A stretch of 57,188 nucleotides of DNA. It comes from an uncultured SAR86 cluster bacterium (GTDB taxonomy: Bacteria > Pseudomonadota > Gammaproteobacteria > Magnimaribacterales > D2472). Below the pieces are notes generated by a model. It had not been told where the DNA came from and made no database searches. It saw only the letters and a list, made by a program, of their open reading frames with translations. Numbering within the stretch: position 1 is the stretch's first letter; each line of letters begins with the position of its first letter. The stretch is taken from NCBI GenBank assembly GCA_902518715.1, contig CABYHU010000007.1, forward strand, positions 1 through 57,188, in the 5' to 3' direction. Below are positions 45,842 to 54,496 of this stretch, piece after piece. The position numbers and the translations under genes were made by a program.

Positions 45842-47436
45842 GCAATTTATTAGAAGTAAAAAATCTTACCGTTGGTTTTAAGGTAAGAGATTCTATTTTC
45901 ACAGCTGTAGAGGATGCTTCTTTTGAAATAAATAAAAATGAGACTATGGCACTGGTTGGGGAATCAGGATCTGGAAAATCAGTCTCAGCGATGTCAATAT
46001 TGCAACTTTTACCTGAGGGTAAAACAATCTTTAGAAAGGGTTCATCAATTAAATTTCATCATTCCGAAATATTGGAAATGTCTAATAAACAACTTCAGTC
46101 AATACGCGGAAAGAAAATATCTATGATTTTCCAAGAGCCAATGACATCCCTTAACCCTTATCACAGAGTTGGAAATCAAATTACCGAATCTATTTTAAGT
46201 CATGAAGATATTTCAAAAAAAGATGCAGAGAAGAAAGCAAAAGAGTTAATGGAGCTTGTTGAGATTCCTGATTTAGAAAGGAGATATAAATCCTATCCTC
46301 ATGAATTATCTGGAGGACAGCGCCAAAGAATAATGATCGCAATGTCATTAATAAATGAGCCTGAGCTTTTAATTGCTGATGAACCAACAACAGCCTTAGA
46401 TGTAACTATTCAAGCCCAAATTCTTGATTTAATGAATAGGCTTAAAGAGAAGCTAGGAATGTCAATTCTATTCATAACACATGATTTAGGACTGGTTGAG
46501 AAGTTTAGTGACAGAGTTTGTGTTATGAAAGAGGGTAAAATTGTTGAACAAGGTGTTACAACGGAAATTTTCTCTAATCCAAAACATGAATACACGATCA
46601 AGCTTTTAAAATCAGAGCCTAAAGAAAAGGATAATTTGCATGTTTCAGAGGATAATATTTTAGATATTTCAAACCTCAGTGTTTTTTACAAAATACCATC
46701 AAAACAGCTATTTAAAACTGATAGATTCTGTGCGGTTTCTGACATTTCTTTAAAAATTCCAAGAAATTCAACAGTTGGCGTGGTAGGAGAGTCAGGATCT
46801 GGTAAATCTACACTAGGAAAAGCGATTATAAATCTTCTTGATTTTGAAGGATCAATTAAATTTAATGATAAATCAATTAAAGATCTCAGTTCAGCTGAAA
46901 AGAAATTATTAAAAAAAGATATTCAAATAGTTTTTCAAGATCCTTATGGGTCTCTTTCGCCGAGAATGACAGTTGGTGAAATCATTGGAGAGGGCTTAGA
47001 TATACATTTTGATTTTTCCAATGAAGAAAAGATAGAAAAAATATCAAATGTAATGAAAGATGTTGGATTAGACGATAGCCTCATTTTTAAATATCCACAT
47101 GAATTTTCTGGTGGCCAAAGACAAAGAATCGCAATTGCTAGATCAATAATTCTAAACCCAAAATTCATGATCCTTGATGAGCCAACTTCAGCGCTTGATA
47201 GATCTATTCAGATTCAAGTGATAGACGTTTTAAAAAGATTGCAAGACAAATATAAATTAACATATTTATTTATTAGCCATGATCTGAAAGTAATAAGGTC
47301 TATGTGTGATCAGATTTTTGTTATGAGTGAGGGAAAGTTAGTAGAGCATGGTAAAGCTGATGAGGTTTTTGAAAATCCCAAAAAGGAATATACTCAAAAA
47401 CTTTTAAGAGCAGCACTTAAATATTCATCAAATTAA
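45838..47436 (+). CDS. Fused double-ATPase subunit of an oligopeptide-type ABC transporter (YejF-like)
   Basis: A 532-residue protein with two complete ABC ATPase domains in tandem. Each has Walker A (GESGSGKS near 41-48 and again near 317-324), a signature ([16 protein letters not shown]), Walker B ([23 protein letters not shown]) and an oligopeptide-type C-terminal extension. The layout equals DppD plus DppF fused, as in E. coli YejF (529 residues) and GsiA. No permease or binding protein gene is nearby; those must be elsewhere. Confidence 0.92.
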   Translation: MSNLLEVKNLTVGFKVRDSIFTAVEDASFEINKNETMALVGESGSGKSVSAMSILQLLPEGKTIFRKGSSIKFHHSEILEMSNKQLQSIRGKKISMIFQEPMTSLNPYHRVGNQITESILSHEDISKKDAEKKAKELMELVEIPDLERRYKSYPHELSGGQRQRIMIAMSLINEPELLIADEPTTALDVTIQAQILDLMNRLKEKLGMSILFITHDLGLVEKFSDRVCVMKEGKIVEQGVTTEIFSNPKHEYTIKLLKSEPKEKDNLHVSEDNILDISNLSVFYKIPSKQLFKTDRFCAVSDISLKIPRNSTVGVVGESGSGKSTLGKAIINLLDFEGSIKFNDKSIKDLSSAEKKLLKKDIQIVFQDPYGSLSPRMTVGEIIGEGLDIHFDFSNEEKIEKISNVMKDVGLDDSLIFKYPHEFSGGQRQRIAIARSIILNPKFMILDEPTSALDRSIQIQVIDVLKRLQDKYKLTYLFISHDLKVIRSMCDQIFVMSEGKLVEHGKADEVFENPKKEYTQKLLRAALKYSSN

Positions 47437-47437
47437 G

Positions 47438-49099
47438 ATGCCAAATAGGAAGTATTCAAAAATATTGCATGATGGTCCACAGCAGGCAGCATCAAGATCA
47501 ATGTTGCGTGGAGCAGGATTCAAGGACGAAGATTTTGAAAAATCTATAGTTGGGATTGCTTCGCTTGGCGCAAGTGTAACTCCATGTAATATGCACCTAA
47601 ACTCCCTTGCAGAAATTGTTGAAGAGTCAGTCAATAATTCAGGATGTAAGGCTGTAACATTTAATACAATTACTGTCTCTGATGGAATTTCTATGGGTAC
47701 GGAGGGCATGAAATATTCCCTCGTTTCAAGAGAAGTCATAGCTGACTCTATAGAAACGGTAGTGGGATGTTTGGGATATGATGGAGTAGTAGGTATTGGC
47801 GGCTGTGACAAAAATATGCCAGGTGTAATTATTGGTTTGGCCAGACTTAATAGACCATCTTTATTCATTTATGGCGGCTCTATAAGACCAAGTGAGCAGA
47901 ACACTGATTATGTGACAGTTTGTGAAAAAACTGGAGAGTTCTCAAAAGGCTCAATCTCTGAAAATGAATTAATCTCTGTTGAAAAGATTTCAGTTGTGGG
48001 ACCTGGATCATGCGGAGGAATGTATACGGCCAATACTATGGCATCTGCAATTGAAGCTTTAGGAATGTCTCTTCCCGGAAGCAGCAGTCAAGATGCAGTT
48101 TCTGATGATAAAAAGAACGATTGTATTAATACAGGAAGAGCAATTGAGAATCTCCTTGAAAAAGATATTAAACCCTCTGACATTATGTCCAAGGAGGCAT
48201 TCGAAAACGCAATCACGGTAGTTATTGCGCTTGGAGGATCAACCAATGCAGTACTTCATCTTATTGCGATGGCGCATGCTATTAATGTTGATTTAGATTT
48301 AGATGACTTTACAAGAATAGGTAAAAGAGTTCCTGTTTTAGCTAACATAAAACCATTCGGTGAAAATTACATGTCCTCACTAAATGAAGTTGGTGGCATT
48401 CAGCCACTAATGAAAATGTTACTAGATGCAGACTTACTTCATGGCGACTGTTTAACTGTTTCAGGAAAAACTATTTCAGAAAATCTTTCAGAAGTTGATC
48501 CATATCTGGATAATCAGACAATTATTAGAGATATATCTAACCCTATTAAAAGTAGTAGTCATTTGCGTATTCTTTACGGCAATTTAGCTCCTGAAGGAGC
48601 AGTAGCTAAGATTACAGGAAACGAAGGGCTAAAATTCACTGGCACGGCTAAAGTATTTGACTCTGAAGAAGACGGAAATGAAGCAATTCAAAATAACCTC
48701 ATCAGTGAGGGAGATGTGGTTGTTATTAGATATGAGGGACCAAAAGGAGGTCCCGGCATGAGAGAAATGTTAAAACCTACCTCAGCAATAATGGGACAGG
48801 GCTTAGGTGACAAGGTCGCATTTATTACTGATGGACGATTTTCTGGCGGAACTCATGGTTTTGTTGTTGGACATATTTCTCCAGAAGCATACGTGGGCGG
48901 ACCCATAGGAGTAATTAAAAATGGAGATAAAATAACAATTGATGCTGAGACAAACTCAATTTCCATCGATATATCTGATGAGGAGCTACAAAAAAGATTA
49001 GATAACTTTAAACCAAATAAAGAGCTTCCTAAAAAAGGTGTCTTATCAAAATACTCAAAAAGTGTACAATCTGCATCCCTAGGAGCTATTACTGATTAA
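47438..49099 (+). CDS. ilvD: Dihydroxy-acid dehydratase
   Basis: It dehydrates dihydroxyisovalerate and dihydroxymethylvalerate in valine and isoleucine synthesis. The 553-residue protein has the three Fe-S cysteines: Cys50 (TPCNMH), Cys123 (GGCDKNMPG) and Cys192 ([14 protein letters not shown]). The C-terminal [23 protein letters not shown] block is intact. The 553-residue form resembles the plant/actinobacterial and marine short IlvD more than the 616-residue E. coli enzyme. The ATG is 1 base after the ABC ATPase stop, and hemB follows after 3 bases. Confidence 0.95.
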   Translation: MPNRKYSKILHDGPQQAASRSMLRGAGFKDEDFEKSIVGIASLGASVTPCNMHLNSLAEIVEESVNNSGCKAVTFNTITVSDGISMGTEGMKYSLVSREVIADSIETVVGCLGYDGVVGIGGCDKNMPGVIIGLARLNRPSLFIYGGSIRPSEQNTDYVTVCEKTGEFSKGSISENELISVEKISVVGPGSCGGMYTANTMASAIEALGMSLPGSSSQDAVSDDKKNDCINTGRAIENLLEKDIKPSDIMSKEAFENAITVVIALGGSTNAVLHLIAMAHAINVDLDLDDFTRIGKRVPVLANIKPFGENYMSSLNEVGGIQPLMKMLLDADLLHGDCLTVSGKTISENLSEVDPYLDNQTIIRDISNPIKSSSHLRILYGNLAPEGAVAKITGNEGLKFTGTAKVFDSEEDGNEAIQNNLISEGDVVVIRYEGPKGGPGMREMLKPTSAIMGQGLGDKVAFITDGRFSGGTHGFVVGHISPEAYVGGPIGVIKNGDKITIDAETNSISIDISDEELQKRLDNFKPNKELPKKGVLSKYSKSVQSASLGAITD

Positions 49100-49102
49100 T
49101 TT

Positions 49103-50095
49103 ATGATTTCAAGGAAATATCCATCAACTAGATTACGAAGATTAAGGCAGTCAGAATCCATAATTGATTTGATCAGCGAATGTGCGGTGACTAAAAATGA
49201 TCTAATCCAGCCTGTATTTGTAAAAGAAGGCTTAAGTGATAAAGAGCCTATAGAATCAATGCCTGGTATCTTTAGATTTGGCGAAGACTCTGTTTTAAAA
49301 GAGATTGAAGAAATCAGCCGACTGGGAATAAGAGCAATAGCTATATTTCCTGTTATAGATCCCTCAAAAAAAGACTCTAAAGGCACCGAAGCCATAAAAA
49401 GAGATAATTTTATTTCAAGAGTATTAGGTTCTATAAAATCTAAATTTCCTGAGATGTTAGTCATTGCTGATGTTGCCTTAGATCCTTATACAGATCATGG
49501 TCATGATGGAATCTTGGAGAATGATGAGATCTTAAATGATCAAACACTAGACGTTCTCGCAGAGCAATCTCTTGTTCTAGCAGAAGCCGGTGCAGATATT
49601 ATTGCTCCTTCAGACATGATGGATGGTCGCATCGGAGTTATTAGAAAAAAATTAGATGAAAATAACTTTGAAGACAAAATAATTTTGTCATATGCGGCAA
49701 AATATAATTCAAAATTCTACGGACCCTTCAGAGATGCCGTTAATTCTAAAAATAATCTAGGTACTTCTGATAAATCTTCTTATCAGATGAATCCTGCAAA
49801 TTCACTTGAAGCCCTTAACGAGGTTGCTATGGATATCGAAGAGGGTGCTGATATCGTAATGGTAAAACCAGGTATGCCTTATTTAGATATTATTTCTAAA
49901 ATTAAAGAAGAATTTAAGGTTCCAACTTTTGCATATCAAGTAAGCGGAGAGTATGCAATGATAATGGAATCAGTTAATAAAGGATGGCTTGATAAAGGTG
50001 TTATAATAGAATCTTTAACAAGCTTCAAAAGAGCTGGTGCAGATGCAGTTCTTACATATTTCGCTAAAGATTTAATAAAGGAATTTAATTTATGA
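49103..50095 (+). CDS. hemB: Delta-aminolevulinate dehydratase (porphobilinogen synthase)
   Basis: It condenses two ALA to porphobilinogen in haem synthesis. The 330-residue protein has the non-zinc metal loop DVALDPYTDHGHDG, with Asp/Ala in place of the zinc-binding cysteines of E. coli, as in Mg-dependent Pseudomonas HemB. Schiff-base lysines lie in the SYAAKYNSKFYGPFRDA and MVKPG blocks. It overlaps trxA by 4 bases. hemC and hemD are about 2.3 kb away on the other strand. Confidence 0.96.
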   Translation: MISRKYPSTRLRRLRQSESIIDLISECAVTKNDLIQPVFVKEGLSDKEPIESMPGIFRFGEDSVLKEIEEISRLGIRAIAIFPVIDPSKKDSKGTEAIKRDNFISRVLGSIKSKFPEMLVIADVALDPYTDHGHDGILENDEILNDQTLDVLAEQSLVLAEAGADIIAPSDMMDGRIGVIRKKLDENNFEDKIILSYAAKYNSKFYGPFRDAVNSKNNLGTSDKSSYQMNPANSLEALNEVAMDIEEGADIVMVKPGMPYLDIISKIKEEFKVPTFAYQVSGEYAMIMESVNKGWLDKGVIIESLTSFKRAGADAVLTYFAKDLIKEFNL

Positions 50096-50415
50096 GTAAT
50101 GTAAAAGAAGTAACAACAGAAACATTTGAAAAAGAAGTTTTAAGTTCAGATGTTCCAGTATTAGTAGATTTTTGGGCTGAATGGTGTGGTCCATGCAAGC
50201 AACTGGCTCCTAGAGTAGAAGAGGCAGCGCAACAATACGGCGAGCAAATAAAGGTTTGCAAAGTTGATATTGAAGAGCATAGAGATCTTGCTGTTCAATA
50301 TGGCATAAGATCTATTCCTTCCTTAATAATTTTTAAATCAGGTGAAGTTTCTGGAGTTCAAGTAGGAGCTCTAACTCAAGAACAATTAGGAGAATTTATA
50401 GATACAGAAATATAG
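50092..50415 (+). CDS. trxA: Thioredoxin 1
   Basis: The cytoplasmic dithiol carrier. It is 107 residues (E. coli 109) with Cys32 and Cys35 in AEWCGPCKQLAP, the DFWAEW buried strand and the cis-proline in IRSIPSLIIF. It overlaps hemB by 4 bases (ATGA), and rho follows after 100 bases. trxA-rho is a conserved gammaproteobacterial pair. Confidence 0.96.
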   Translation: MSNVKEVTTETFEKEVLSSDVPVLVDFWAEWCGPCKQLAPRVEEAAQQYGEQIKVCKVDIEEHRDLAVQYGIRSIPSLIIFKSGEVSGVQVGALTQEQLGEFIDTEI

Positions 50416-50422
50416 GTTTTTT

Positions 50423-50451
50423 TTGCAAAATACTAAAAAAACTTATATTAT
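50423..50451 (+). promoter_or_regulatory. Candidate rho promoter
   Basis: TTGCAA (50423-50428) and TATTAT (50446-50451) are separated by exactly 17 bases in the trxA-rho gap. This places a start near 50458 and a leader of about 58 bases. Confidence 0.45.
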
Positions 50452-50463
50452 CAACCCTTCTTA

Positions 50464-50480
50464 GATATCTTTTTGATATC
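50464..50480 (+). other. Stem-loop in the rho leader
   Basis: GATATC-TTTTT-GATATC forms a 6-bp stem with a U5 loop a few bases after the predicted start site. Rho synthesis is autoregulated through its leader in E. coli; a similar role here is only a suggestion. Confidence 0.3.
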
Positions 50481-50515
50481 AATTCAAATTTTCAGAGGAA
50501 TTTTCAATACAACTA

Positions 50516-51796
50516 ATGAATTTAAGTGAAGTAAAAACTAAAACGATTACCGAGCTTGTTGAGATAGCTGAAAAGCTAGGCTTAGAAGATGTAGGCAGAC
50601 TCAAAAAGCAAGATATCATTTTTCAAATTTTAAAAAAGCAAGCAGATGATGGCATTGATATATTCGGCGGTGGAGTCCTAGAAATCTTAAACGATGGTTT
50701 TGGCTTTTTAAGGTCAGCAGAAGGCTCATATTGTGCTGGACCGGATGATATTTACATCTCACCAAGTCAAATAAGAAAGTTCAGTCTTCGAAAGGGAGAT
50801 GAAATTCAGGGGAAAATAAGGCCTCCAAAGGATAAAGAAAAATACACTGCTCTCGTTCAGGTCGAAACAATTAATGGCGAGTCTCCTGAAAACGCCAAAA
50901 AGAAAATACTATTTGAAAACTTAACTCCATTATTTCCTAATGAAAGATTAGTTCTTGAGCAAGGTAGTGGTTCTAATGAAGATTTATCTGCAAGAATAAT
51001 AGATTTAATAGCTCCTGTTGGTAAAGGACAGAGAGGTTTAATAGTTTCACCTCCAAAAGCTGGTAAGACACTGATGCTACAAAGCATTGCGCATTCAATT
51101 ACTAGCAACAATCCTGAAACCAAGCTGATAGTACTTTTAATAGATGAAAGACCTGAAGAAGTTACTGAGATGACAAGAACTGTAAGGGGTCAAGTAATTG
51201 CAAGTACTTTTGATGAGCCGCCTTCAAGACATGTTCAAGTGGCTGATATGGTTATTGAAAAAGCAAAAAGATTAGTTGAGCATAAGCAGGATGTTGTAAT
51301 TCTTCTTGATTCCATTACTCGACTTGGAAGAGCTTATAATTCAGTTCAGCCTGCCTCAGGAAAAATCTTGAGTGGTGGTGTCGATTCAAATGCTCTTGAA
51401 AGACCAAAAAGATTCTTTGGTGCTGCAAGAAATTTAGAAGAAGGCGGAAGTTTAACAATTTTAGCTACAGCCTTGGTAGATACAGGTTCTAAAATGGATG
51501 AAGTTATCTATGAGGAATTTAAAGGCACGGGAAATATGGAAATCCATCTTGAAAGAAAGATTGCTGAAAAGAGAATTTATCCTGCTATCAATGTAAGAAG
51601 ATCTGGAACAAGAAGAGAAGATCTACTAACTTCTGAAGAAGAGTTAAGACTCATGTGGGCTGTTAGAAAAGTAACAGATCCTATGGAAGACTCTCAGGGA
51701 ATAGAATTTCTAATTGATAGATTAAAATCATTTAAAACCAACTCCGAGTTCTTTGATTCTATGAAAAATGGAAATGGAAAAAAGAAATCTAAGTAA
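50516..51796 (+). CDS. rho: Transcription termination factor Rho
   Basis: The hexameric RNA helicase that ends many transcripts. It is 426 residues (E. coli 419). The N-terminal RNA-binding domain has [12 protein letters not shown] (RNP1-like), followed by the ATPase with Walker [20 protein letters not shown], and [14 protein letters not shown] (Walker B and arginine-finger region), and the R-loop block [21 protein letters not shown] basic C-terminus (KKKSK) ends inside the convergent hemD by 8 bases. Rho is probably important here because the convergent junctions leave little room for terminators. Confidence 0.97.
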   Translation: MNLSEVKTKTITELVEIAEKLGLEDVGRLKKQDIIFQILKKQADDGIDIFGGGVLEILNDGFGFLRSAEGSYCAGPDDIYISPSQIRKFSLRKGDEIQGKIRPPKDKEKYTALVQVETINGESPENAKKKILFENLTPLFPNERLVLEQGSGSNEDLSARIIDLIAPVGKGQRGLIVSPPKAGKTLMLQSIAHSITSNNPETKLIVLLIDERPEEVTEMTRTVRGQVIASTFDEPPSRHVQVADMVIEKAKRLVEHKQDVVILLDSITRLGRAYNSVQPASGKILSGGVDSNALERPKRFFGAARNLEEGGSLTILATALVDTGSKMDEVIYEEFKGTGNMEIHLERKIAEKRIYPAINVRRSGTRREDLLTSEEELRLMWAVRKVTDPMEDSQGIEFLIDRLKSFKTNSEFFDSMKNGNGKKKSK

Positions 51797-51801
51797 GATT
51801 T
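51785..51801. terminator. 6-bp inverted repeat over the rho/hemD overlapping stops
   Basis: AAATCT-AAGTA-AGATTT is centred on the 8-base overlap of the two convergent genes (51789-51796). No long U-tract follows in either direction; a weak bidirectional terminator candidate. Confidence 0.28.
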
Positions 51802-52442
51802 AATATTTCAGACTCAAAGTTATCAGCAAAATAATCCAGCTGAGAGTTCTCAAAGCCTAGAGAGTCTACATAATCCTTAATCCTTGATGAGATAGTTACA
51901 AATTTACTATTTATATCTGGATTGTATATTTCTTGGAAATATATCTCAGCGGCCAGTCTGCTTGGAAAGATTACAAAATCTGCATTATCAAAGTCTTTAC
52001 TTAGATCGAAATAAGACGAAAATCTCACTCGTTGATAATTTTGAACAGTGTCAACTTCAGCTCCCTCAGCTTCAAGATAATCAGAAATAATATTTAAGCC
52101 GCCTTGACCTTTAACAATTAAGAACTTCCCGGAACCAATACTACTCTTAATTAGTTTTTTTAGACCCTCAGATCCAGGATCTTCAGGTATTTTTGAGGAA
52201 ATCCCTTTTGTACCCAAAGAGGATTGTGTTCCTGGCCCCATTGCAAAGACATTTTTATCTATTAAATCCTTGTGATGATTAAAAAACTCAACAGAAGGCG
52301 TGCTTTGGAATATAACATCGGTATAGCCAGAAATATCTATAGAGTGATCTAAAAAAGAAAGCTCAAAAAGAGGAATATTTTTTATATTCTTTCTTTTAAC
52401 GAAATTAAAAGTATTCCTTGCTCTTGTATCAACTATGTTCAT
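51789..52442 (-). CDS. hemD: Uroporphyrinogen-III synthase (by context)
   Basis: It inverts ring D and closes hydroxymethylbilane to uroporphyrinogen III. HemD sequences vary greatly. The 217-residue protein has the bilobal pattern, a [14 protein letters not shown] segment like the family IFTSPNAV stretch, a [33 protein letters not shown] strand-helix-strand with the conserved G and Y, and the C-terminal [16 protein letters not shown]. It directly follows and overlaps hemC by 14 bases. Confidence 0.82.
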   Translation of the reverse strand: MNIVDTRARNTFNFVKRKNIKNIPLFELSFLDHSIDISGYTDVIFQSTPSVEFFNHHKDLIDKNVFAMGPGTQSSLGTKGISSKIPEDPGSEGLKKLIKSSIGSGKFLIVKGQGGLNIISDYLEAEGAEVDTVQNYQRVRFSSYFDLSKDFDNADFVIFPSRLAAEIYFQEIYNPDINSKFVTISSRIKDYVDSLGFENSQLDYFADNFESEILNLT

Positions 52443-53298
52443 TTAGCAACCTTAAACCATCTAATTCCTTAAAGCGTATAAAGGCCTCCTCTGCATTAAG
52501 TGCAGAGAACTTAATATATTCATTCTTACCATACACCTCTGCTTGCAAAACTTCATCCTTATAATCTAACGCAACTGCTGAATTACAGTCTGCATTAATA
52601 AGATTAAGAAAATTATTACACTCATCAATCTTTCTTTTCATTTCATCATCATTGAAGGGCTCTAATAGGTTAAGTATTTCTTCTCTTTTGTTATTAAAGC
52701 GTAAACAGATTGATCCTTGAGAAATATTTGTAAGGTGATCAAGCTCTGAATAATTTAGATCAAGCTCAAGCCTCTCACATCCAGCTTTTGCAAGAATAAT
52801 GCAATCATATTCACCATCATTTAATTTCTTTACTCGAGTATCAACATTCCCATTAAGATTAACTATTTCTGTAGCTTCTAAGAAGAATTTAGATTGCAAC
52901 TTACGTCTTAAGCTTGAAGTGCCTATTTTCATATTTTTTTCAAATACTGGATCTTCATTCTTTCTGAATATGAGGATGTCATTTCGGGAGTTATATTTTT
53001 CATCTTTTTGGGCTAAGTCATTAGATATATATATTTCATCAAGATCAAAAAGATTTGAGACAGCTGGCATATCTTTTGCAGAATGAATAGCGATATCTAT
53101 TTTTTTGTCCACAAGCAGATCATCTATATCCTCAACAAAGTTTTTTTTATCAAACTGAACTTTATTTTCTCTACTTCTCTTATCGCCAGCAGTGTCTACA
53201 CCTACAATTTCAAAACTAGGTACTCCGATTCTATTCATGGCAATTTCTACCTGTTTTAAAGCAAGCTTTGAAGTTCTTGATCCAATTTTGATTGTCAT
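52429..53298 (-). CDS. hemC: Porphobilinogen deaminase (hydroxymethylbilane synthase)
   Basis: It polymerises four porphobilinogens into hydroxymethylbilane. At 289 residues it is shorter than E. coli HemC (313). IKIGSRTSKLALKQ, AIHSAKDMP, GTSSLRRKLQ and LNGNVDTRVKKL are the conserved blocks. Cys238 (NADCNSAVA) is placed to bear the dipyrromethane cofactor, though the surrounding GGC motif is altered. It overlaps rsmD by 4 bases and hemD by 14. Confidence 0.93.
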   Translation of the reverse strand: MTIKIGSRTSKLALKQVEIAMNRIGVPSFEIVGVDTAGDKRSRENKVQFDKKNFVEDIDDLLVDKKIDIAIHSAKDMPAVSNLFDLDEIYISNDLAQKDEKYNSRNDILIFRKNEDPVFEKNMKIGTSSLRRKLQSKFFLEATEIVNLNGNVDTRVKKLNDGEYDCIILAKAGCERLELDLNYSELDHLTNISQGSICLRFNNKREEILNLLEPFNDDEMKRKIDECNNFLNLINADCNSAVALDYKDEVLQAEVYGKNEYIKFSALNAEEAFIRFKELDGLRLLNEHS

Positions 53299-53846
53299 TT
53301 TTCTAATAAAAGCCCCACAGCATCTCCAACGCTTTTCGATTTAAGTAACTTCAATGAATCGGGAATATCTATTTTATCAAAAGTACTTTTTTCAAAATAT
53401 ATTAATGTACCTTTTTTTATTTTTAGAGATTCTAGAGAAGCAAGAAGACCTTGAATTCTCTCATCAAAAAATGGCGGATCAAAGAATATTAAATCTAATT
53501 CCTCCAGACTTGCACTCTTTAACCACTCAAAAGCATTTTTGATTTCTATTTTGCAACTTTCAGAAATATTCAGCCTTCCAAGATTGGCCTCAATACTTGC
53601 AGCAAACTTTGGCGTTTTTTCGATGAATGTAACTGATTTAGCTCCTCTTGAGATTGCCTCTATGCCAAGCGCTCCAGATCCAGAAAAACAGTCTGCACAT
53701 TTAAGACCCTCTATCTCAAAATTCAACCAATTAAAAAGAATTTCTCTTAACTTATTTGATGTAGGCCTGAGTTTGGAGGAGGAGGGGAAAGAAATATGAT
53801 TTCCTTTCAAAACACCTCCAATTATTCTTATTTTAGAAGTTTTCAA
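53295..53846 (-). CDS. rsmD: 16S rRNA (guanine-966-N2)-methyltransferase
   Basis: It methylates G966 of 16S rRNA. The 183-residue Rossmann methyltransferase has RIIGGVLKGNHISFP at the N-terminus, LRPTSNKLREILFNWL, the AdoMet loop CFSGSGALGIEAISRGA and the catalytic DPPF motif (FFDPPFF). Length is normal (E. coli 198). It overlaps tetR and hemC by 4 bases each, so it is embedded in the tetR-hemC-hemD operon. Confidence 0.93.
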   Translation of the reverse strand: MKTSKIRIIGGVLKGNHISFPSSSKLRPTSNKLREILFNWLNFEIEGLKCADCFSGSGALGIEAISRGAKSVTFIEKTPKFAASIEANLGRLNISESCKIEIKNAFEWLKSASLEELDLIFFDPPFFDERIQGLLASLESLKIKKGTLIYFEKSTFDKIDIPDSLKLLKSKSVGDAVGLLLEK

Positions 53847-54442
53847 AATAAATCTTCTATAAATTGTCTAAGGTTATCTCTTGCTCTTTTAATAGATCTT
53901 ACTGGAATTGGCATTTCGCTATCGGGCAGGGTCAGGGCAATATCCATTTTTTTTGAAATACTTGTTATTCCATGTAAAAAAGACCATATATGAACCGCTT
54001 TGTTAGACGCACTAAGATCATTGAGATTTTTATCATGATCTTTTACTGACTCTAAAAGGGTCTGAAAAGCATTATCAGCAACCTCCAATATATTTGGGAA
54101 CTTTAGAAATTCAACTACTGATTGGCTAAAAAGAAGGTCATAAATATTCTTATTATCAAAGGCAAACTCTAGATAATTATCGCACTTTTCAAAAATATCA
54201 GCGTCTTCACTTCCTTCTACGAATGTATTAAATTCAATAAAACCTTTTACAACTACGTCAGCTAATAGATGCTCCTTTGTTTTATAGTGTCTATAGATTG
54301 CTGTAGCAGAGACATTGCATTCATCAGCAATTCCTCTAAGACTCATTGCTGCATATCCGTTCACTAAAACAAAATTATAAGCAGCCCTGAGGATTTCATC
54401 CCTCAAATTACCATGATGATACTTATGATTTACGGAATTCAT
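53843..54442 (-). CDS. TetR/AcrR-family transcriptional regulator
   Basis: A 199-residue repressor-type protein. An N-terminal helix-turn-helix of about residues 10-57 includes RDEILRAAYNFVLVNGYAAMSLRG and a recognition helix in CNVSATAIYRHYKTKEHLL; the C-terminal helices form the ligand and dimer domain. It is divergent to an RND adaptor gene with only 54 bases between, filled by two matching near-palindromes, so it very probably represses both the pump and its own operon. Its stop is fused to rsmD (4-base overlap). Confidence 0.9.
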   Translation of the reverse strand: MNSVNHKYHHGNLRDEILRAAYNFVLVNGYAAMSLRGIADECNVSATAIYRHYKTKEHLLADVVVKGFIEFNTFVEGSEDADIFEKCDNYLEFAFDNKNIYDLLFSQSVVEFLKFPNILEVADNAFQTLLESVKDHDKNLNDLSASNKAVHIWSFLHGITSISKKMDIALTLPDSEMPIPVRSIKRARDNLRQFIEDLF

Positions 54443-54460
54443 AATGTTGACAGTGTTAAC
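54443..54460. promoter_or_regulatory. Proximal operator of the TetR/RND divergent region
   Basis: An 18-base arm next to the tetR ATG containing the near-palindrome GTTGACAGTGTTAAC (54446-54460). It matches the arm at 54479-54496 in inverted orientation at 14 of 18 positions, and the 15-base core matches directly at 12 of 15. It overlaps the -35 box of the pump promoter. Confidence 0.6.
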
Positions 54461-54474
54461 TTATAATATATAAT
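54447..54474 (+). promoter_or_regulatory. Promoter of the RND efflux operon
   Basis: Consensus TTGACA (54447-54452) and consensus TATAAT (54469-54474) are spaced 16 bases apart. This is the best promoter in the window. The predicted start near 54481 falls inside the second operator, leaving a leader of about 16 bases without an evident ribosome-binding site. Confidence 0.65.
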
Positions 54475-54478
54475 CCAT

Positions 54479-54496
54479 GTTTACAACGTTAACATT
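54479..54496. promoter_or_regulatory. Distal operator of the TetR/RND divergent region
   Basis: The mirrored partner of 54443-54460, holding GTTTACAACGTTAAC (54479-54493) and ending directly at the adaptor ATG. The two sites begin 33 bases apart, about three helical turns, and cover the likely start site of the pump transcript. Confidence 0.6.

Noticed and set aside
47428-47868. 146-residue reading frame opposite ilvD
   Set aside because: It lies antisense to the conserved IlvD cysteine motifs and shows no family features; a shadow frame.
50416-50442. GTTTTTTT/AAAAAAAC hairpin after trxA as a terminator
   Set aside because: The stem is almost only A-T with an 11-base loop and no following U-tract; it overlaps the better-supported rho promoter.
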